A DNA stretch of 64,000 nucleotides from CAVSVP01 sp963731125 (GCA_963731125.1 CAVSVP010000016.1:62001-126000), one strand, 5' to 3'; counted from the stretch's first letter, positions 9,222-19,134 are shown. The notes: generated by a model not told the origin, from the sequence alone. A program made the numbers and translations.

Positions 9222-10052
9222 ATGCAATTGAATGAGACTTATAACAATAGCAAGCAGCAAATAAAGCCATGGGTAGTGTGGCTGGCTCGTTTTGGCTATG
9301 CGGCCAAAGGTATTGTTTACTTAATTATAGGCGGATTGGCGTTACAAGCGGCACTTGGCAGCGGCGGCGGCACGACCGGCAAGCGTGGTGCTTTGGTAGA
9401 GATTATCACTAATCCTTATGGACAAATCCTGCTGGGATTGGTAGCTGCCGGGCTAATAGGTTATGTACTATGGCGCTTTGTACAAGCGGTAAAGGATCCC
9501 GACAACAAAGGGTCAGATGCTAAAGGCATTGTTACTCGTATCGGCTACGCAGTGAGCGGCTTAATTTATGCCGGTCTTGCCCTAGTTGCTAGCCAACTTA
9601 TCATAGGGTCCAGAGGGGACGGTAATAGCAAAACACCACGGGATTGGACAGCGGACCTGCTTGCCGCGCCCTATGGTCGATGGATAGTGGGATTAATTGG
9701 CGTTGTTATCATCGGCTTTGCCTTCTATCAATTCTATCAGACCTACAGTGCGAGATTTCGCCAGTATTTTAAGCTAGGCGAAATGAGCGTACAGCAGGAA
9801 AAGTGGGCTACTTACGCCGGACGCATAGGCTTCGCGACCAGAGGAATCGTTCAGTCCATTATTGGCGGTTTTCTAGTGGTAGCAGCCTGGCAGTACGATG
9901 CTAGCGAAGCCGGTGGCTTGGGAAAGGCACTGCAGACTTTAGCGCAACAACCTCATGGACCATGGTTGTTGGGATGTGTTGCCGCTGGATTAATAGCCTA
10001 TGGCATTTATTCTTTAGTATTAGCGCGATACCGCCGCATTTATATTTTCTAG
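9222..10052 (+). CDS. DUF1206 membrane protein
   Basis: A 276-aa integral membrane protein made of three similar two-helix units, each beginning with a pattern like LARFGYAAKGIVYLIIGGLA, IGYAVSGLIYAGLALVA and IGFATRGIVQSIIGGFLV. This threefold repeat is the DUF1206 signature. The biochemical function of the family is unknown. The N-terminal ~18 residues are hydrophilic. ATG 9222 lies downstream of AAAGGCAACAG, a weak ribosome site. It is followed in the same direction by an AI-2E family gene after about 170 bases. Confidence 0.85.
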   Translation: MQLNETYNNSKQQIKPWVVWLARFGYAAKGIVYLIIGGLALQAALGSGGGTTGKRGALVEIITNPYGQILLGLVAAGLIGYVLWRFVQAVKDPDNKGSDAKGIVTRIGYAVSGLIYAGLALVASQLIIGSRGDGNSKTPRDWTADLLAAPYGRWIVGLIGVVIIGFAFYQFYQTYSARFRQYFKLGEMSVQQEKWATYAGRIGFATRGIVQSIIGGFLVVAAWQYDASEAGGLGKALQTLAQQPHGPWLLGCVAAGLIAYGIYSLVLARYRRIYIF

Positions 10053-10220
10053 CCAATGAAGCTGTTTTTTCAGTCATGCTTTGGCTCAATAGAGTAAATA
10101 TCAATGTATGTACAGCGGCTAATGCCGCTGTTTATCTTTAGATTTTGGTTTGGCCTATTGACAAAACGACAAAGTAATCTCTGTTATTCAAACTGGAAAC
10201 CGATAGGTAAAGAACAAACG

Positions 10221-11309
10221 ATGAATCAGACGCAGTCTGCTATGAACGATTTCGCACAGCGCGTATTCATCACCTTGGGAATCACAAGTCTGTTTGCATT
10301 GGCGTTTTTAACGGTCTGGTATTTGCCGGATGTCTTGCTGATCCTATTCGCGGGTATCCTATTAGCGGTGTTCTTGTGCGGGTTAGCGAACCTGTTAAAT
10401 CATTATACCCTGATTCCTAAAAACTTGGCTTTGATTATTGTCATTGTGGTCTTTTTTGCCGGTATGGGGGGCTTGCTCTGGCTGTTTGGACCCGCTATTG
10501 TACATGGATTTGATAAGCTTTTTGAAAGCCTTAACAAAACAATTGATCAATTACAGCAATTTATCCAGCAATACAATTTTCTTCAGCACGCGCTTCAAAC
10601 ACTACGCAGCAATGCCATGTCTTTAATACCGGAAAGGCTAGGCAGAATAGTGGGGGTGTTTTCCTCAGCCATCGGTCTGGCTACCACTTTCTTTTTTATA
10701 GTGATAACCGGTATTTATTTGAGTGTGGAACCCCACATCTATATCAATAGCAGTGTTCGCTTGTTACCCATTAACAAACGCGAACGCTCAAGTCGCGTTT
10801 TATACACTGTGGGACGCGTGCTGCGCTGGTGGTTATTGGGTAGAATCGCTTCCATGTTTGTGGTCGGCATATTGACCTGGATAGGTTTATTCCTGCTAAA
10901 CATACCTTCGGCCCTACCGCTTGCTGTTTTGGCGGCGTTGCTGGCGTTTATACCTAATATTGGACCCGTGCTGTCGGCGATACCCGCTATATTGATTGGG
11001 CTTACGCAAGGTTTATGGGTGGCACTTTATGTGGTGCTGTTATATATCGCCATCCAAACCATCGAAAGTTATTTGATCACGCCGCTTATTCAGCGTCACG
11101 CCATTGCCATCCCGCCTGGTTTTCTGTTGGCAATTCAGCTCCTAATGGGCGTTGCCGCGGGCGCCTTTGGTCTTCTGCTTGCCACCCCCTTGGCCGTAGT
11201 GGTGATGGTGCTTATTAAAATGCTATATTTGGAAGACACGCTCGGGGATTCCATTACGCTGCCCCATCACACCTTACCCCAAAAGCAACCGAATCAACAG
11301 CCCAGCTAG
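10221..11309 (+). CDS. AI-2E family (PerM/YdiK-like) membrane transporter
   Basis: A 362-aa inner-membrane protein of the AI-2E/PerM superfamily, whose members are exporters or Na+/H+-coupled carriers. About seven hydrophobic segments are visible, with the family's central soluble section (FDKLFESLNKTIDQLQQFIQ) and the conserved LLAFIPNIGPVLSAIPAILIGL followed by QTIESYLITPLIQ. I start at ATG 10221 (MNQTQSAMNDFAQRVF), which gives the usual family length; the frame is open back to 10104 without a good ribosome site. The substrate cannot be inferred. Confidence 0.85.
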   Translation: MNQTQSAMNDFAQRVFITLGITSLFALAFLTVWYLPDVLLILFAGILLAVFLCGLANLLNHYTLIPKNLALIIVIVVFFAGMGGLLWLFGPAIVHGFDKLFESLNKTIDQLQQFIQQYNFLQHALQTLRSNAMSLIPERLGRIVGVFSSAIGLATTFFFIVITGIYLSVEPHIYINSSVRLLPINKRERSSRVLYTVGRVLRWWLLGRIASMFVVGILTWIGLFLLNIPSALPLAVLAALLAFIPNIGPVLSAIPAILIGLTQGLWVALYVVLLYIAIQTIESYLITPLIQRHAIAIPPGFLLAIQLLMGVAAGAFGLLLATPLAVVVMVLIKMLYLEDTLGDSITLPHHTLPQKQPNQQPS

Positions 11310-11341
11310 CGTTTGACTTGCACAAGAGGTCTATTGTCCAT

Positions 11342-11608
11342 CTATTGTCCAGTGGCTGCCCTCATGCTCTCGATAAAAGCCTTCATGTTCTGTAGGCCGC
11401 TATTTTCCCCAGGCACACAAAGATAGATTTCATGGCCAAGCCGACGGCGGATGCGAAATCCGCTGGAACGCAACAAAGCCTCCACGCAGGCGTGATTAGG
11501 CGCCCACCAGTTGGTAGGATCACCGGCCAACCGATGTTCAATAAAAGCCATCGCAGGCCAACCCGACTCGTTCATAAGTCTGCGCTCTGCAAGGGAGAAA
11601 TCAGTTTC
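11342..11608 (-). pseudogene. C-terminal remnant of an SAM-dependent methyltransferase
   Basis: The frame is bounded upstream by a TAG and has no ribosome site. It encodes about 88 residues containing AFIEHRLAGDPTNWWAPNHA followed by CVEALLRSSGF, which matches the C-terminal part of TIGR04290/CmoB-like methyltransferases (typical PTNWWxPN and CVEAMLRSAGF). The Rossmann fold with the SAM-binding motif is missing. It is a decayed end fragment, convergent with the gene at 10221. Confidence 0.6.
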
Positions 11609-11740
11609 CTACAACGTCAGGTTCGGGAGCGGGGGAAAAAATCTGATGGTGGCGCAGCTAGCCGATGCCACCCAGGTGATTTTGGCGCGACATAATGTTT
11701 GTTGTAGTGTTAACACCGCCAGTAAAGATGTCGCCCATTA

Positions 11741-11821
11741 TTATGGGAGGCCGACCAAGAGCCAATTCAGCCCGCCGATGATAAGCAGCACCAGGGCTAC
11801 CCAATCAAGTATTGCTTTCAT
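11741..11821 (-). pseudogene. DUF378 membrane protein remnant
   Basis: A 26-codon frame starts at ATG 11821 after a good ribosome site (CCAGGAGAG). It reads MKAILDWVALVLLIIGGLNW then LLVGLP and stops. MKAxxxxALxLLIIGGLNWxLVG is the start of DUF378 (YuzA-like) proteins, normally about 60-70 aa with two membrane helices. The continuation after the stop (GGVNTTT in another frame) resembles the middle of the family, so the gene seems broken by frameshift or small deletion. Confidence 0.55.
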
Positions 11822-11876
11822 TAGTGTTCTCTCCTGGTTCAGGTTTAGTGCAACAAAACCCAATGCGACAATCCTG

Positions 11877-11917
11877 CTTTCCACGCTAGGCTCAGAGACT
11901 GAGCCTAGCGTGGAAAG
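11877..11917. repeat. Perfect 19-bp hairpin
   Basis: Arms 11877-11895 and 11899-11917 are exact reverse complements with a 3-base loop (AGA). There is no T-run on either side, so it is not a classic intrinsic terminator. It lies between the ferritin-like gene and the DUF378 remnant, both leftward, and may end transcription or be a protein-binding site. Confidence 0.7.
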
Positions 11918-12067
11918 GCAGTGCCTTAATCACGAGATTCCGACCACGCAACCGCTCTCCTGGATGAAGACCCGTTGCTTTTCGAGAGGAATGCCTTTTT
12001 ATTCAAGGGAATTTAAGGGCATTCACATCTCTTGGAGCTTTTTCAAAACAACCGGCAAGCGACTGCT

Positions 12068-12517
12068 CTACATTTGCGTCAGGCGAGTTTCTATCCAACT
12101 ACGATGCCGACGCTCATCCTCCAGATTACGTTGCAATACCTCTTGTACATCCGGCGTGGCATCACCACGGCCAAGCGCCTGCTCATAGGCGGTATTGGTA
12201 TCATCTTCATTGGATTTCATGGCCTTAAGAATACCGCTATCGCCGGTCAGATTACCGATAACGACCTTGCCCTGAGTCAGCCAGGCTTTAAGATCGCTTT
12301 CCGTTGCCGGTGTGGCGCCCAATTGGGTTACGATAGCACTTAGGTCCCGCGTGTGCCGTTCATGGTCACGCATGAACTGAGTCAGTTGCTCTTTACAAGT
12401 CGCATCTTGCAAGCGATTGATCGCTGCCTGATAGGCTTCGATGGCATCGAAATCAAGTCTGATAAGGTTATTTAGGGTATCGACCAAATTGGTCTCGTTA
12501 CCGATGGTAGTTGCCAT
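12068..12517 (-). CDS. Ferritin-like DUF2383/PA2169 family protein
   Basis: A 149-aa four-helix-bundle protein of the ferritin-like superfamily (PA2169/DUF2383). The conserved acidic and His residues appear in FDAIEAYQAAINRL, MRDHERHTRDL and NLEDERRHRSW, spaced as in proteins that bind two metals inside a helix bundle. It probably has a stress-related role; no function is proven for most members. ATG 12517 is preceded by CGAGGAGAACGCAAG, a strong ribosome site. It is transcribed leftward toward the 11877 hairpin. Confidence 0.85.
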   Translation of the reverse strand: MATTIGNETNLVDTLNNLIRLDFDAIEAYQAAINRLQDATCKEQLTQFMRDHERHTRDLSAIVTQLGATPATESDLKAWLTQGKVVIGNLTGDSGILKAMKSNEDDTNTAYEQALGRGDATPDVQEVLQRNLEDERRHRSWIETRLTQM

Positions 12518-13303
12518 CTTGCGTTCTCCTCGAGTGGTGGGCCTGCGCCACGGCGCGGCCGGATAATTTACTTGAGCTCTACTTCTAGTCAGCCTGTGAA
12601 ATACCCCATAAATCTTTATTTATAGCAGGCCTAATGATTCACTACTGATTTACCTCGTACTGTCGATTACATTGCCTATTTTCGGCAATGGAGCATAATG
12701 ACAAAATACGTCTTGGTAGGTATATAAACAATTGCGATTTTCAGCCTACCTTTTCCGGTTTTCCCTAATTTGCTATACAAAATTAACTACCGATGAAGGT
12801 TTGAAATAAACTAATTACCCCAAGAAATCCATTTGATGTTTCATTCGTTTTAAAGATGTTTCTCTTGGTATCAAAATTAAGGGACGTTGACTACAACGGG
12901 TTTAATAAACCAAAAATTCCGCTCAGAATAAAATAAAAAGCAACCACATAATTTAACAACTGCGGCCTAGCGAGAATCAAAATACCAGCGGCGACTGCTA
13001 CGATAGGTTGCAGAAAAAAAATGGCTTCTATACTGACCTTTAATTCGTCTTGTAAAACTGTCAAAATTCAATCGCGTTCTGCACGTTTGCGTCTTAAAAT
13101 TTGCGTCTTAAAACTAGTTTAGATGCAGAAGTGAGATTGAGAAATTAGTAATTTCCCGCAAACTATTCCGGTTAATCCTAATACCACACCGGATTCTTAG
13201 GGGAAAACCGGAAAGTTTCGCTGGATATCCATTATTTACCTAATGAAATTCCTAGCGTATTGGTATTTTTTTAGTTAAAATGCACCGAGTTTGGGGAGCA
13301 ATG
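12518..13303. other. Long AT-rich intergenic region before ppsA
   Basis: Nearly 800 bases with no supported gene on either strand. It is AT-rich, especially 12600-12950 and 13100-13270, and should hold the divergent promoters of the ferritin-like gene and ppsA. No RNA gene or repeat could be identified by eye. Confidence 0.45.
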
Positions 13304-15694
13304 ATGCGTAATGATCCACCCGTGATTAAGTGGCTAGAAGATTTAGGCTCCAATAACGTACCCTTGGTAGGCGGAAAAAATGCCTCGCTAGGCGAAATGA
13401 TCCAGCAACTTCATAAGGCAGGCATCAGTGTTCCTAACGGTTTCGCCACCACGGCTCAAGCCTATTGGGATTTTCTTGAGGCTAATGAGCTCAGGGAGAA
13501 GATAACGGAACACTTGGCACAACTTAGTAATCAAGAACGTCCTCTCAATGAGATCGGCGATGCGATTCGGCGTTTGTTTCTGGAATCGGAATTCCCCGAT
13601 GCCACCGCTCAAGCCATTAAAGACGCTTATCGCCAACTTGCCGAAAAGACCGGCCGCGAAAATCCTGACGTAGCCGTGCGTTCCAGCGCTACTGCCGAAG
13701 ACTTACCCGAGGCCAGTTTTGCAGGCCAGCAGGAAACCTTTCTCAATATTTGCGGGGAAGATGCCCTCCTAGCAGCTTGCCGTCGCTGTTTTGCTTCTCT
13801 ATTTACCGATCGCGCCATCAGTTATCGAGAAAACCACGAATTTGATCACCTTCAGGTGGCGCTCTCGGTGGGCGTTCAGAAAATGGTCCGCTCGGATCAA
13901 GGCGGTGCCGGCGTGATGTTTTCCATCGACACCGAGACAGGTTTTAAAGATGCGGCACTGATTAATGCTGCCTGGGGATTGGGTGAAAGTGTTGTGCAGG
14001 GATCCGTAGACCCGGACGAGTACATCGTGTTTAAGCCTTTGCTGGCGAAGCAGGAGTATCGGCCTATTATCAACAAGAGCCTGGGTAAGAAGGCTAAAAA
14101 AATTGTCTATGCCGACCCAGGTTCTGATCCCGTGCAAACTGTGGAAACCACGCCTGAAGAACAAGCCGAATTTGTGCTCAATGACGATGAAATTTTGACT
14201 CTGGCCGGTTGGGCCGTGGCCATTGAGCAACACTATCAACAGCCTATGGATATGGAATGGGCCAAGGATGGAGAGACCGGTGAGTTATTTATCGTGCAGG
14301 CACGTCCGGAAACGGTGCAATCACAAAAGGAAAGCGGAATTCTAAAAACCTATACCCTGAAAAATAAGGGCAAGGAATTAGCGAGCGGCGACGGTATCGG
14401 CGACGCCATTGCCGCAGGCAAGGTTTGCAAGTTGGCCAGTGCCTCGGAAATAGACAAATTTGAAGACAATGGCGTACTGGTCACCGCAATGACGGATCCC
14501 GACTGGGTGCCTATTATGAAGCGTGCGGCCGCCATTGTCACCGACCATGGGGGACGGACATCTCACGCCGCCATCGTCAGCCGCGAGCTGGGACTACCAG
14601 CCATCGTAGGCACGAGCAAGGGGACTGAAATATTAAACGCCGGTCAAGAAGTCACCGTATCCTGCGCCGAAGGAGATAGAGGCTTTGTCTACGAGGGCAT
14701 CGCCGATTTTGAGGCTAAGGATGTTTCTCTGGAGAATATTCCTACCACCCAGACTCAGATTATGCTGAATCTGGCCAATCCAGCGGCAGCCCTGCGCTGG
14801 TGGCGGCTGCCTAGTGCCGGGGTCGGATTGGCACGGATGGAATTTATTATTAACAATCTCATCAAGATACATCCCATGGCGCTGGTACGCTGGGAGACAC
14901 TGGAGGATCAAGAAGCTCGTCAAGCCATTGCCAAACTGACCAAAGGCTGGACCGAAAAGTGCAATTACTTCGTAGATACCCTGGCTTATGGCATTGCCCG
15001 TATTGCGGCTTCCCAATATCCCAATCCCGTTATCGTACGCATGAGCGACTTTAAAACCAATGAATATGCTCGCTTAGTCGGCGGCGGTGCTTTCGAGCCG
15101 CAAGAGGAAAATCCCATGCTGGGTTGGCGCGGTGCCAGCCGTTATTACAGCGACGATTATCGGGAAGGTTTCGCGCTGGAGTGCCGGGCGCTAAAAAAAG
15201 TGCGCGAGGAAATCGGCCTGGACAATGTGGTCCTGATGATTCCCTTTTGCCGCAGCCCCGCCGAAGCCGATAAGGTCCTGGAAGTTTTGGCAGCAAACGG
15301 ACTTAACAGGGGTGAAAAGGGTCTGGAAGTTTATGTGATGTGTGAAATACCCGCCAATATCGTCTTAGCCGGTCAGTTTGCCGAACGCTTCGATGGATTT
15401 TCTATCGGCAGTAACGATCTAACGCAGCTGGTCCTCGGCGTTGAGCGTGATTCCGAACGTCTGGCAGAACTGTTTGATGAGCGCAATGAAGCCGTTACCG
15501 AGATGATTGCCACAGTTATCCGGGCGGCTCATCAAGCCGACCGTAAGATAGGTCTCTGTGGTCAGGCACCCAGCGACCACCCGGAATTTGCCCGTTTTCT
15601 GGTACACGCTGGAATCGATTCCATCTCGGTGAATCCTGACAGCTTTATGACGGTTAAGCAGCACGTGGCGGATGCAGAGATCGAAGCAGGTTAA
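13304..15694 (+). CDS. ppsA: Phosphoenolpyruvate synthase
   Basis: This 796-aa enzyme turns pyruvate, ATP and water into PEP, AMP and phosphate, the entry to gluconeogenesis. The N-terminal ATP-grasp domain starts LVGGKNASLGEMI. The swivelling phosphohistidine domain has GGRTSHAAIVSRELGLPA with His421, the same number as in the E. coli enzyme. The C-terminal PEP/pyruvate barrel shows VYVMCEIPANIVLAG, GFSIGSNDLTQLVLGV and the catalytic Cys in GLCGQAPSDHP (about residue 752). ATG 13304 sits five bases after GGGGAG, so I prefer it to 13301 or 13280. It is probably monocistronic. Confidence 0.96.
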   Translation: MRNDPPVIKWLEDLGSNNVPLVGGKNASLGEMIQQLHKAGISVPNGFATTAQAYWDFLEANELREKITEHLAQLSNQERPLNEIGDAIRRLFLESEFPDATAQAIKDAYRQLAEKTGRENPDVAVRSSATAEDLPEASFAGQQETFLNICGEDALLAACRRCFASLFTDRAISYRENHEFDHLQVALSVGVQKMVRSDQGGAGVMFSIDTETGFKDAALINAAWGLGESVVQGSVDPDEYIVFKPLLAKQEYRPIINKSLGKKAKKIVYADPGSDPVQTVETTPEEQAEFVLNDDEILTLAGWAVAIEQHYQQPMDMEWAKDGETGELFIVQARPETVQSQKESGILKTYTLKNKGKELASGDGIGDAIAAGKVCKLASASEIDKFEDNGVLVTAMTDPDWVPIMKRAAAIVTDHGGRTSHAAIVSRELGLPAIVGTSKGTEILNAGQEVTVSCAEGDRGFVYEGIADFEAKDVSLENIPTTQTQIMLNLANPAAALRWWRLPSAGVGLARMEFIINNLIKIHPMALVRWETLEDQEARQAIAKLTKGWTEKCNYFVDTLAYGIARIAASQYPNPVIVRMSDFKTNEYARLVGGGAFEPQEENPMLGWRGASRYYSDDYREGFALECRALKKVREEIGLDNVVLMIPFCRSPAEADKVLEVLAANGLNRGEKGLEVYVMCEIPANIVLAGQFAERFDGFSIGSNDLTQLVLGVERDSERLAELFDERNEAVTEMIATVIRAAHQADRKIGLCGQAPSDHPEFARFLVHAGIDSISVNPDSFMTVKQHVADAEIEAG

Positions 15695-15889
15695 TAAGTT
15701 TTCATTAGGGTTCTCCGCAAGATTGCAGCTAGAAATCCTTATTTTTAAAATCCATTAATTTTTCTACACTTTAATCTTTAAAGCCGACGCTTTTGCTAAA
15801 CGGCAGCCTGCTCTCAAAAATCCCTTAAAAGAGTCTTGCGTCGGGCAAAATTCAGGTGTGTAAATCTTCAGCAAGCTGAGTGGAAAACC

Positions 15890-16525
15890 ATGAAAAATTC
15901 AACAACGTTATGGTGTAACCGTATAGGCGTTCTGGTGATCTTGCTAATGAGCCTAGCGGGAACTTCGCTAGCGGCCACTGGTGATGTCCATCGGGTTACC
16001 AGCGCCAAGGTCAATTTGCGAGCAGGCCCTTCCAACGAGGCTAACGTGCGAACCACAGTGGAAGAAGGCGATGAACTGATAGAGCTACGCCAAAGCGGGT
16101 CTTGGTTAGGAGTCCGCGTACTACGCACCGGCGAAGAAGGTTGGATATACAACCAACTGGTAGTACCAGTATCGCAAAGCCTGCTGCGGCAGGAAGCAAG
16201 AACCGGACCCTTTGCAGAACTTTCCAGTGGCTTTGATAGCCTCGTTGATAAACTCAACGAACAATTAGGCTATGACCTAGTGCAGAAAGTAGAAAGAGCA
16301 GAGGATAACACCCTACGCGTAACGCCTTCTCAGGAATGGCTGCTCTATGGAAGCCGAGATGCCCACACGATGGCGGCGCTGGCATTCTACCAACTGTGGA
16401 AAAACCATCAAAATGACCGCCCGGTGATTCTTTTGGTAATGAGTAACGAGAATAAACCGTACATCACTATTACCGACACCGATACGGGTCCGCAGTTATC
16501 GATACAAACTCTCCAGCAGCCATAA
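15890..16525 (+). CDS. Exported bacterial SH3-domain protein
   Basis: A 211-aa protein with a signal peptide (about residues 1-29, ending SLA) and an SH3b domain at roughly residues 32-95: VTSAKVNLRAGPSNEANVRT, GSWLGVRV and GEEGWIYNQL are the usual SH3b blocks. The remainder (GYDLVQKVERAEDNTLRVTP and after) is not recognised. SH3b domains bind peptidoglycan or ligands in the periplasm. ATG 15890 (MKNSTTLW) is preferred to the upstream frame start because it places the signal peptide at the N-terminus. It is followed after 17 bases by chaB and may form an operon with it. Confidence 0.75.
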   Translation: MKNSTTLWCNRIGVLVILLMSLAGTSLAATGDVHRVTSAKVNLRAGPSNEANVRTTVEEGDELIELRQSGSWLGVRVLRTGEEGWIYNQLVVPVSQSLLRQEARTGPFAELSSGFDSLVDKLNEQLGYDLVQKVERAEDNTLRVTPSQEWLLYGSRDAHTMAALAFYQLWKNHQNDRPVILLVMSNENKPYITITDTDTGPQLSIQTLQQP

Positions 16526-16542
16526 CAGGTAACATCATCGAG

Positions 16543-16773
16543 ATGCCATACGAAAACCTACCAGACTTACCGGATTCTGTAAAAAACCATTTACCGAAGC
16601 ACGCCCAGGAAATCTATAAAGAGGCTTATAACAATGCCTGGGGTCAATATGCTGATCCCAACAAACGCCGCAGTGATGACTCTCGCGAAGAAGTCGCTCA
16701 CAAAGTCGCTTGGTCGGCCGTTAAAGAAAAATATGAAAAAAAGAATGAACAGTGGGTACGCAAACGAGACTAG
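16543..16773 (+). CDS. chaB: ChaB family protein
   Basis: A 76-aa protein with all blocks of the ChaB family: MPYENLPDLPDSVKNHLPKH at the N-terminus, AQEIYKEAYNNAW in the middle and EEVAHKVAWSAVKEKYEKK at the end. ChaB was first linked to cation transport (it neighbours chaA in E. coli), but its molecular role is unclear. It lies 17 bases after the SH3-domain gene and 39 bases before a TVP38 membrane protein, so these three may be one transcript. Confidence 0.92.
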   Translation: MPYENLPDLPDSVKNHLPKHAQEIYKEAYNNAWGQYADPNKRRSDDSREEVAHKVAWSAVKEKYEKKNEQWVRKRD

Positions 16774-16812
16774 TTAAGTTTGCAATGACGATGGTAAAAC
16801 AGGAAATCCCGT

Positions 16813-17520
16813 ATGCCCAATCAAGCAATACAAAATGATATCAGCCAAAGCAGACTGCCGTTTATTATCTCTTTCTCCATCATCGCCTTACTTATCTTAC
16901 TTTATTTTGTGTGGCCTGCCTTTCAAGAGTCTATTAACCAGGCTTATCGGATTTTGACCAGTGGTGATCGGCCAAGAATCTCTCAATGGGTAAGTCAGTT
17001 CGGGATTTGGGGTCCGATCGTTATTATTTTAGCCATGGTTGTGCAGATGTTTCTGTTCGTTATTCCTTCCGTGGCGCTCATGGTAGTTTCCGTGTTGGCA
17101 TACGGTTCTTTTTGGGGATCGGTTATTTCCTTGCTGGCGATTTTTGCGGCATCAACGGTAGGTTATTTTATCGGCCGTAAACTCGGGCCGGTCACGGTGG
17201 ATAAACTAATCGGTTCTAAAACGGAAAGAAAAATGGAGAGGTATGTCAACCAATACGGGCTTTGGGCTGTGATTGTCGCCAGAATATCCCCTTTACTTTC
17301 CAATGACGCCATCAGCTTTGTCGCTGGGTTGTTGCGCGTGGGTTATCAGCGCTTTATTGTTGCAACCGGCATTGGCATATTACCGCTTACCCTGCTTATC
17401 GCCTATCTTGGCGAAAGTACTGAACGAATGAAAACCGGCTTATTGTGGATTTCCATCATTAGCATTATCGCTTTTGTAGCCTACGTGGTTTACGATCAAC
17501 GTAAATTAAAGAGCAGTTGA
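16813..17520 (+). CDS. TVP38/TMEM64 (DedA-superfamily) membrane protein
   Basis: A 235-aa inner-membrane protein with about six hydrophobic segments. The SNARE-associated/VTT domain lies around residues 75-200, with VPSVALM-like entry, the YFIGRKLGP segment and the conserved FVARISPLLSN-type motif, here VARISPLLSNDAISFVAG. Members are implicated in lipid scrambling and envelope homeostasis. It ends with a short basic tail. Its position 39 bases after chaB suggests shared transcription. Confidence 0.88.
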   Translation: MPNQAIQNDISQSRLPFIISFSIIALLILLYFVWPAFQESINQAYRILTSGDRPRISQWVSQFGIWGPIVIILAMVVQMFLFVIPSVALMVVSVLAYGSFWGSVISLLAIFAASTVGYFIGRKLGPVTVDKLIGSKTERKMERYVNQYGLWAVIVARISPLLSNDAISFVAGLLRVGYQRFIVATGIGILPLTLLIAYLGESTERMKTGLLWISIISIIAFVAYVVYDQRKLKSS

Positions 17521-17694
17521 AATCCTTGACCCCAAATACAGCAACGAGAAACCCGCGACTCCCGTATTGACTGGGCCGCCGTTTGTTGTTAGACATACTG
17601 CGCCTTGCCTATCCGGGAGACGGTAACGGAGCAGGTAGCTGCAATTGCCATCCCTGGAGGTACTTGACCAAAAATCACCAGAGAACTGCTTAGC

Positions 17695-19134
17695 CTATTT
17701 GCTTAGCCTTAACGGCAGATACGGATCACCGCTGTGCATACGAACGCCCTCAATGGTCACTTCTCCGCTCGAATCGGCCTGTACAACAACTCCCTGTTGA
17801 TCTTTGTACATCCAGTGAATCCATTCGTTGGCATTAAGTTCGAACTTCCTCTTTCGACGTAAAGTAATATTCACAGTAATATCTTCAGGCATATTGGGCA
17901 CATCCAAACCGAAATCCGTAAACCGCTGATAACGTATTGGGAAAATGAGCATTTTCTCGGTGTCGATGATACCCTTTCCATGCCATGATAAACCCAGGTT
18001 AACGTGACCTCGCTTGGCTGTTTCTCGCTCCTCCTGGCGTCTCGGCCAGTTGCCAGTGGAATTGCTGAATGCTAGTACCGGCTGATCGGTGCGGAATGTC
18101 ATTTCCTTTGGCGGCCACTTTGGCATCTTCAGACCCTTTTCGCTGCCTGTATGATGCGCACCGTGCCAAGTGTACCAAACACACATCCGCGCGTTCTCCG
18201 TAGCGTTTATATACGGCCACACGGTCTCCCATGGAGCATAGCCGTCTTTATAACCCCACTTATGTATGATGCAGCTATCGAGGTAAGCTGGATTATTTTC
18301 AAGGTGCCAAAATGGGTCTATGCTGTTGTAAAAGGCACGGTTTTCGCCGCTGTCTGGACCCCATTTGCACTCACCTGATCGCCTGTTTCGACCCCTCAGT
18401 TCAATTATCTGGCGGTAAGAGAAGCCCCCCACGGCACCTATCCCGACACCATAAGCTTCCGGGTGCTCCGACATAAATACGTTATGAGAACCCTGGCCAC
18501 CCATTGAACTCCCGATAGTGGTTACATCAGAGGGATCTGCCCATGAGTATTTATTGATCAGCCACTGAAGTGCCGCGTATACGCGTCTTAGGGTGTATTG
18601 CTGGGCAACTTTTTGCACCGGTGCTAGCCTATAACCAAGTCCCGTAAAGGCCGACTTAAACTTTCCATCACAGCTAATGCCGTAAGTGTCAAAGGGCATA
18701 ATGACAAATTGATTCAGTCGGTTGGATTTGATCGGGCCTTTCGCGCTACCTGCATGAAAATGGATAATGATCGGAAGCTTACGACCATCTTGGGGTTTTG
18801 GTGGAACATTGATATAAATCGGGAATATATTGCCTAATTCATCATAATAACCTCCCTGTACCGTCTGTTGACAGCTATATCGTTTTGCGCCATTTTTCCC
18901 GACCCACAACGGTACATCAAAATCGCAGGTGATCTCGTGACCTTCAGTTGCTACGTCTTGAGATACGGTTCCTGCTTGGGACGCACGAATAGCGCCTAAA
19001 TTCATAGGGTTTAGCGTCATGAAACATGCCATGGCCACAACCCCCCGGAACAGGGTTCTTTGATAAAAGGCATGGGTGATGTTGCTTATACCGTGCCCAT
19101 ATCTCGATGTTTGACGACGTGGGATGTGCCTCAT
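17695..19134 (-). CDS. Secreted alpha/beta-hydrolase (PHB-depolymerase-like esterase)
   Basis: A 479-aa protein with an N-terminal hydrophobic stretch that could serve as a signal sequence (about residues 29-53). The catalytic core has LPIIIHFHAGSAKGP (oxyanion region), the nucleophile elbow in TIGSSMGGQGSHNVF, and a likely catalytic His in WYTWHGAHHTG. A C-terminal ~100-residue beta-rich section follows. This order resembles feruloyl-esterase/PHB-depolymerase type hydrolases; the substrate is not evident. The start at 19134 follows TAAGG; an internal Met at about residue 35 would give a shorter signal peptide. The gene stands alone and converges with the TVP38 gene. Confidence 0.75.
   Translation of the reverse strand: MRHIPRRQTSRYGHGISNITHAFYQRTLFRGVVAMACFMTLNPMNLGAIRASQAGTVSQDVATEGHEITCDFDVPLWVGKNGAKRYSCQQTVQGGYYDELGNIFPIYINVPPKPQDGRKLPIIIHFHAGSAKGPIKSNRLNQFVIMPFDTYGISCDGKFKSAFTGLGYRLAPVQKVAQQYTLRRVYAALQWLINKYSWADPSDVTTIGSSMGGQGSHNVFMSEHPEAYGVGIGAVGGFSYRQIIELRGRNRRSGECKWGPDSGENRAFYNSIDPFWHLENNPAYLDSCIIHKWGYKDGYAPWETVWPYINATENARMCVWYTWHGAHHTGSEKGLKMPKWPPKEMTFRTDQPVLAFSNSTGNWPRRQEERETAKRGHVNLGLSWHGKGIIDTEKMLIFPIRYQRFTDFGLDVPNMPEDITVNITLRRKRKFELNANEWIHWMYKDQQGVVVQADSSGEVTIEGVRMHSGDPYLPLRLSK

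Noticed and set aside
11877..11917. Perfect hairpin as an intrinsic terminator
   Set aside because: No T-run follows on either strand, so it is recorded only as an inverted repeat.
11511..12188. 225-aa plus-strand frame
   Set aside because: It overlaps the perfect hairpin, the DUF378 remnant and the end of the ferritin-like gene antisense; there is no ribosome site.
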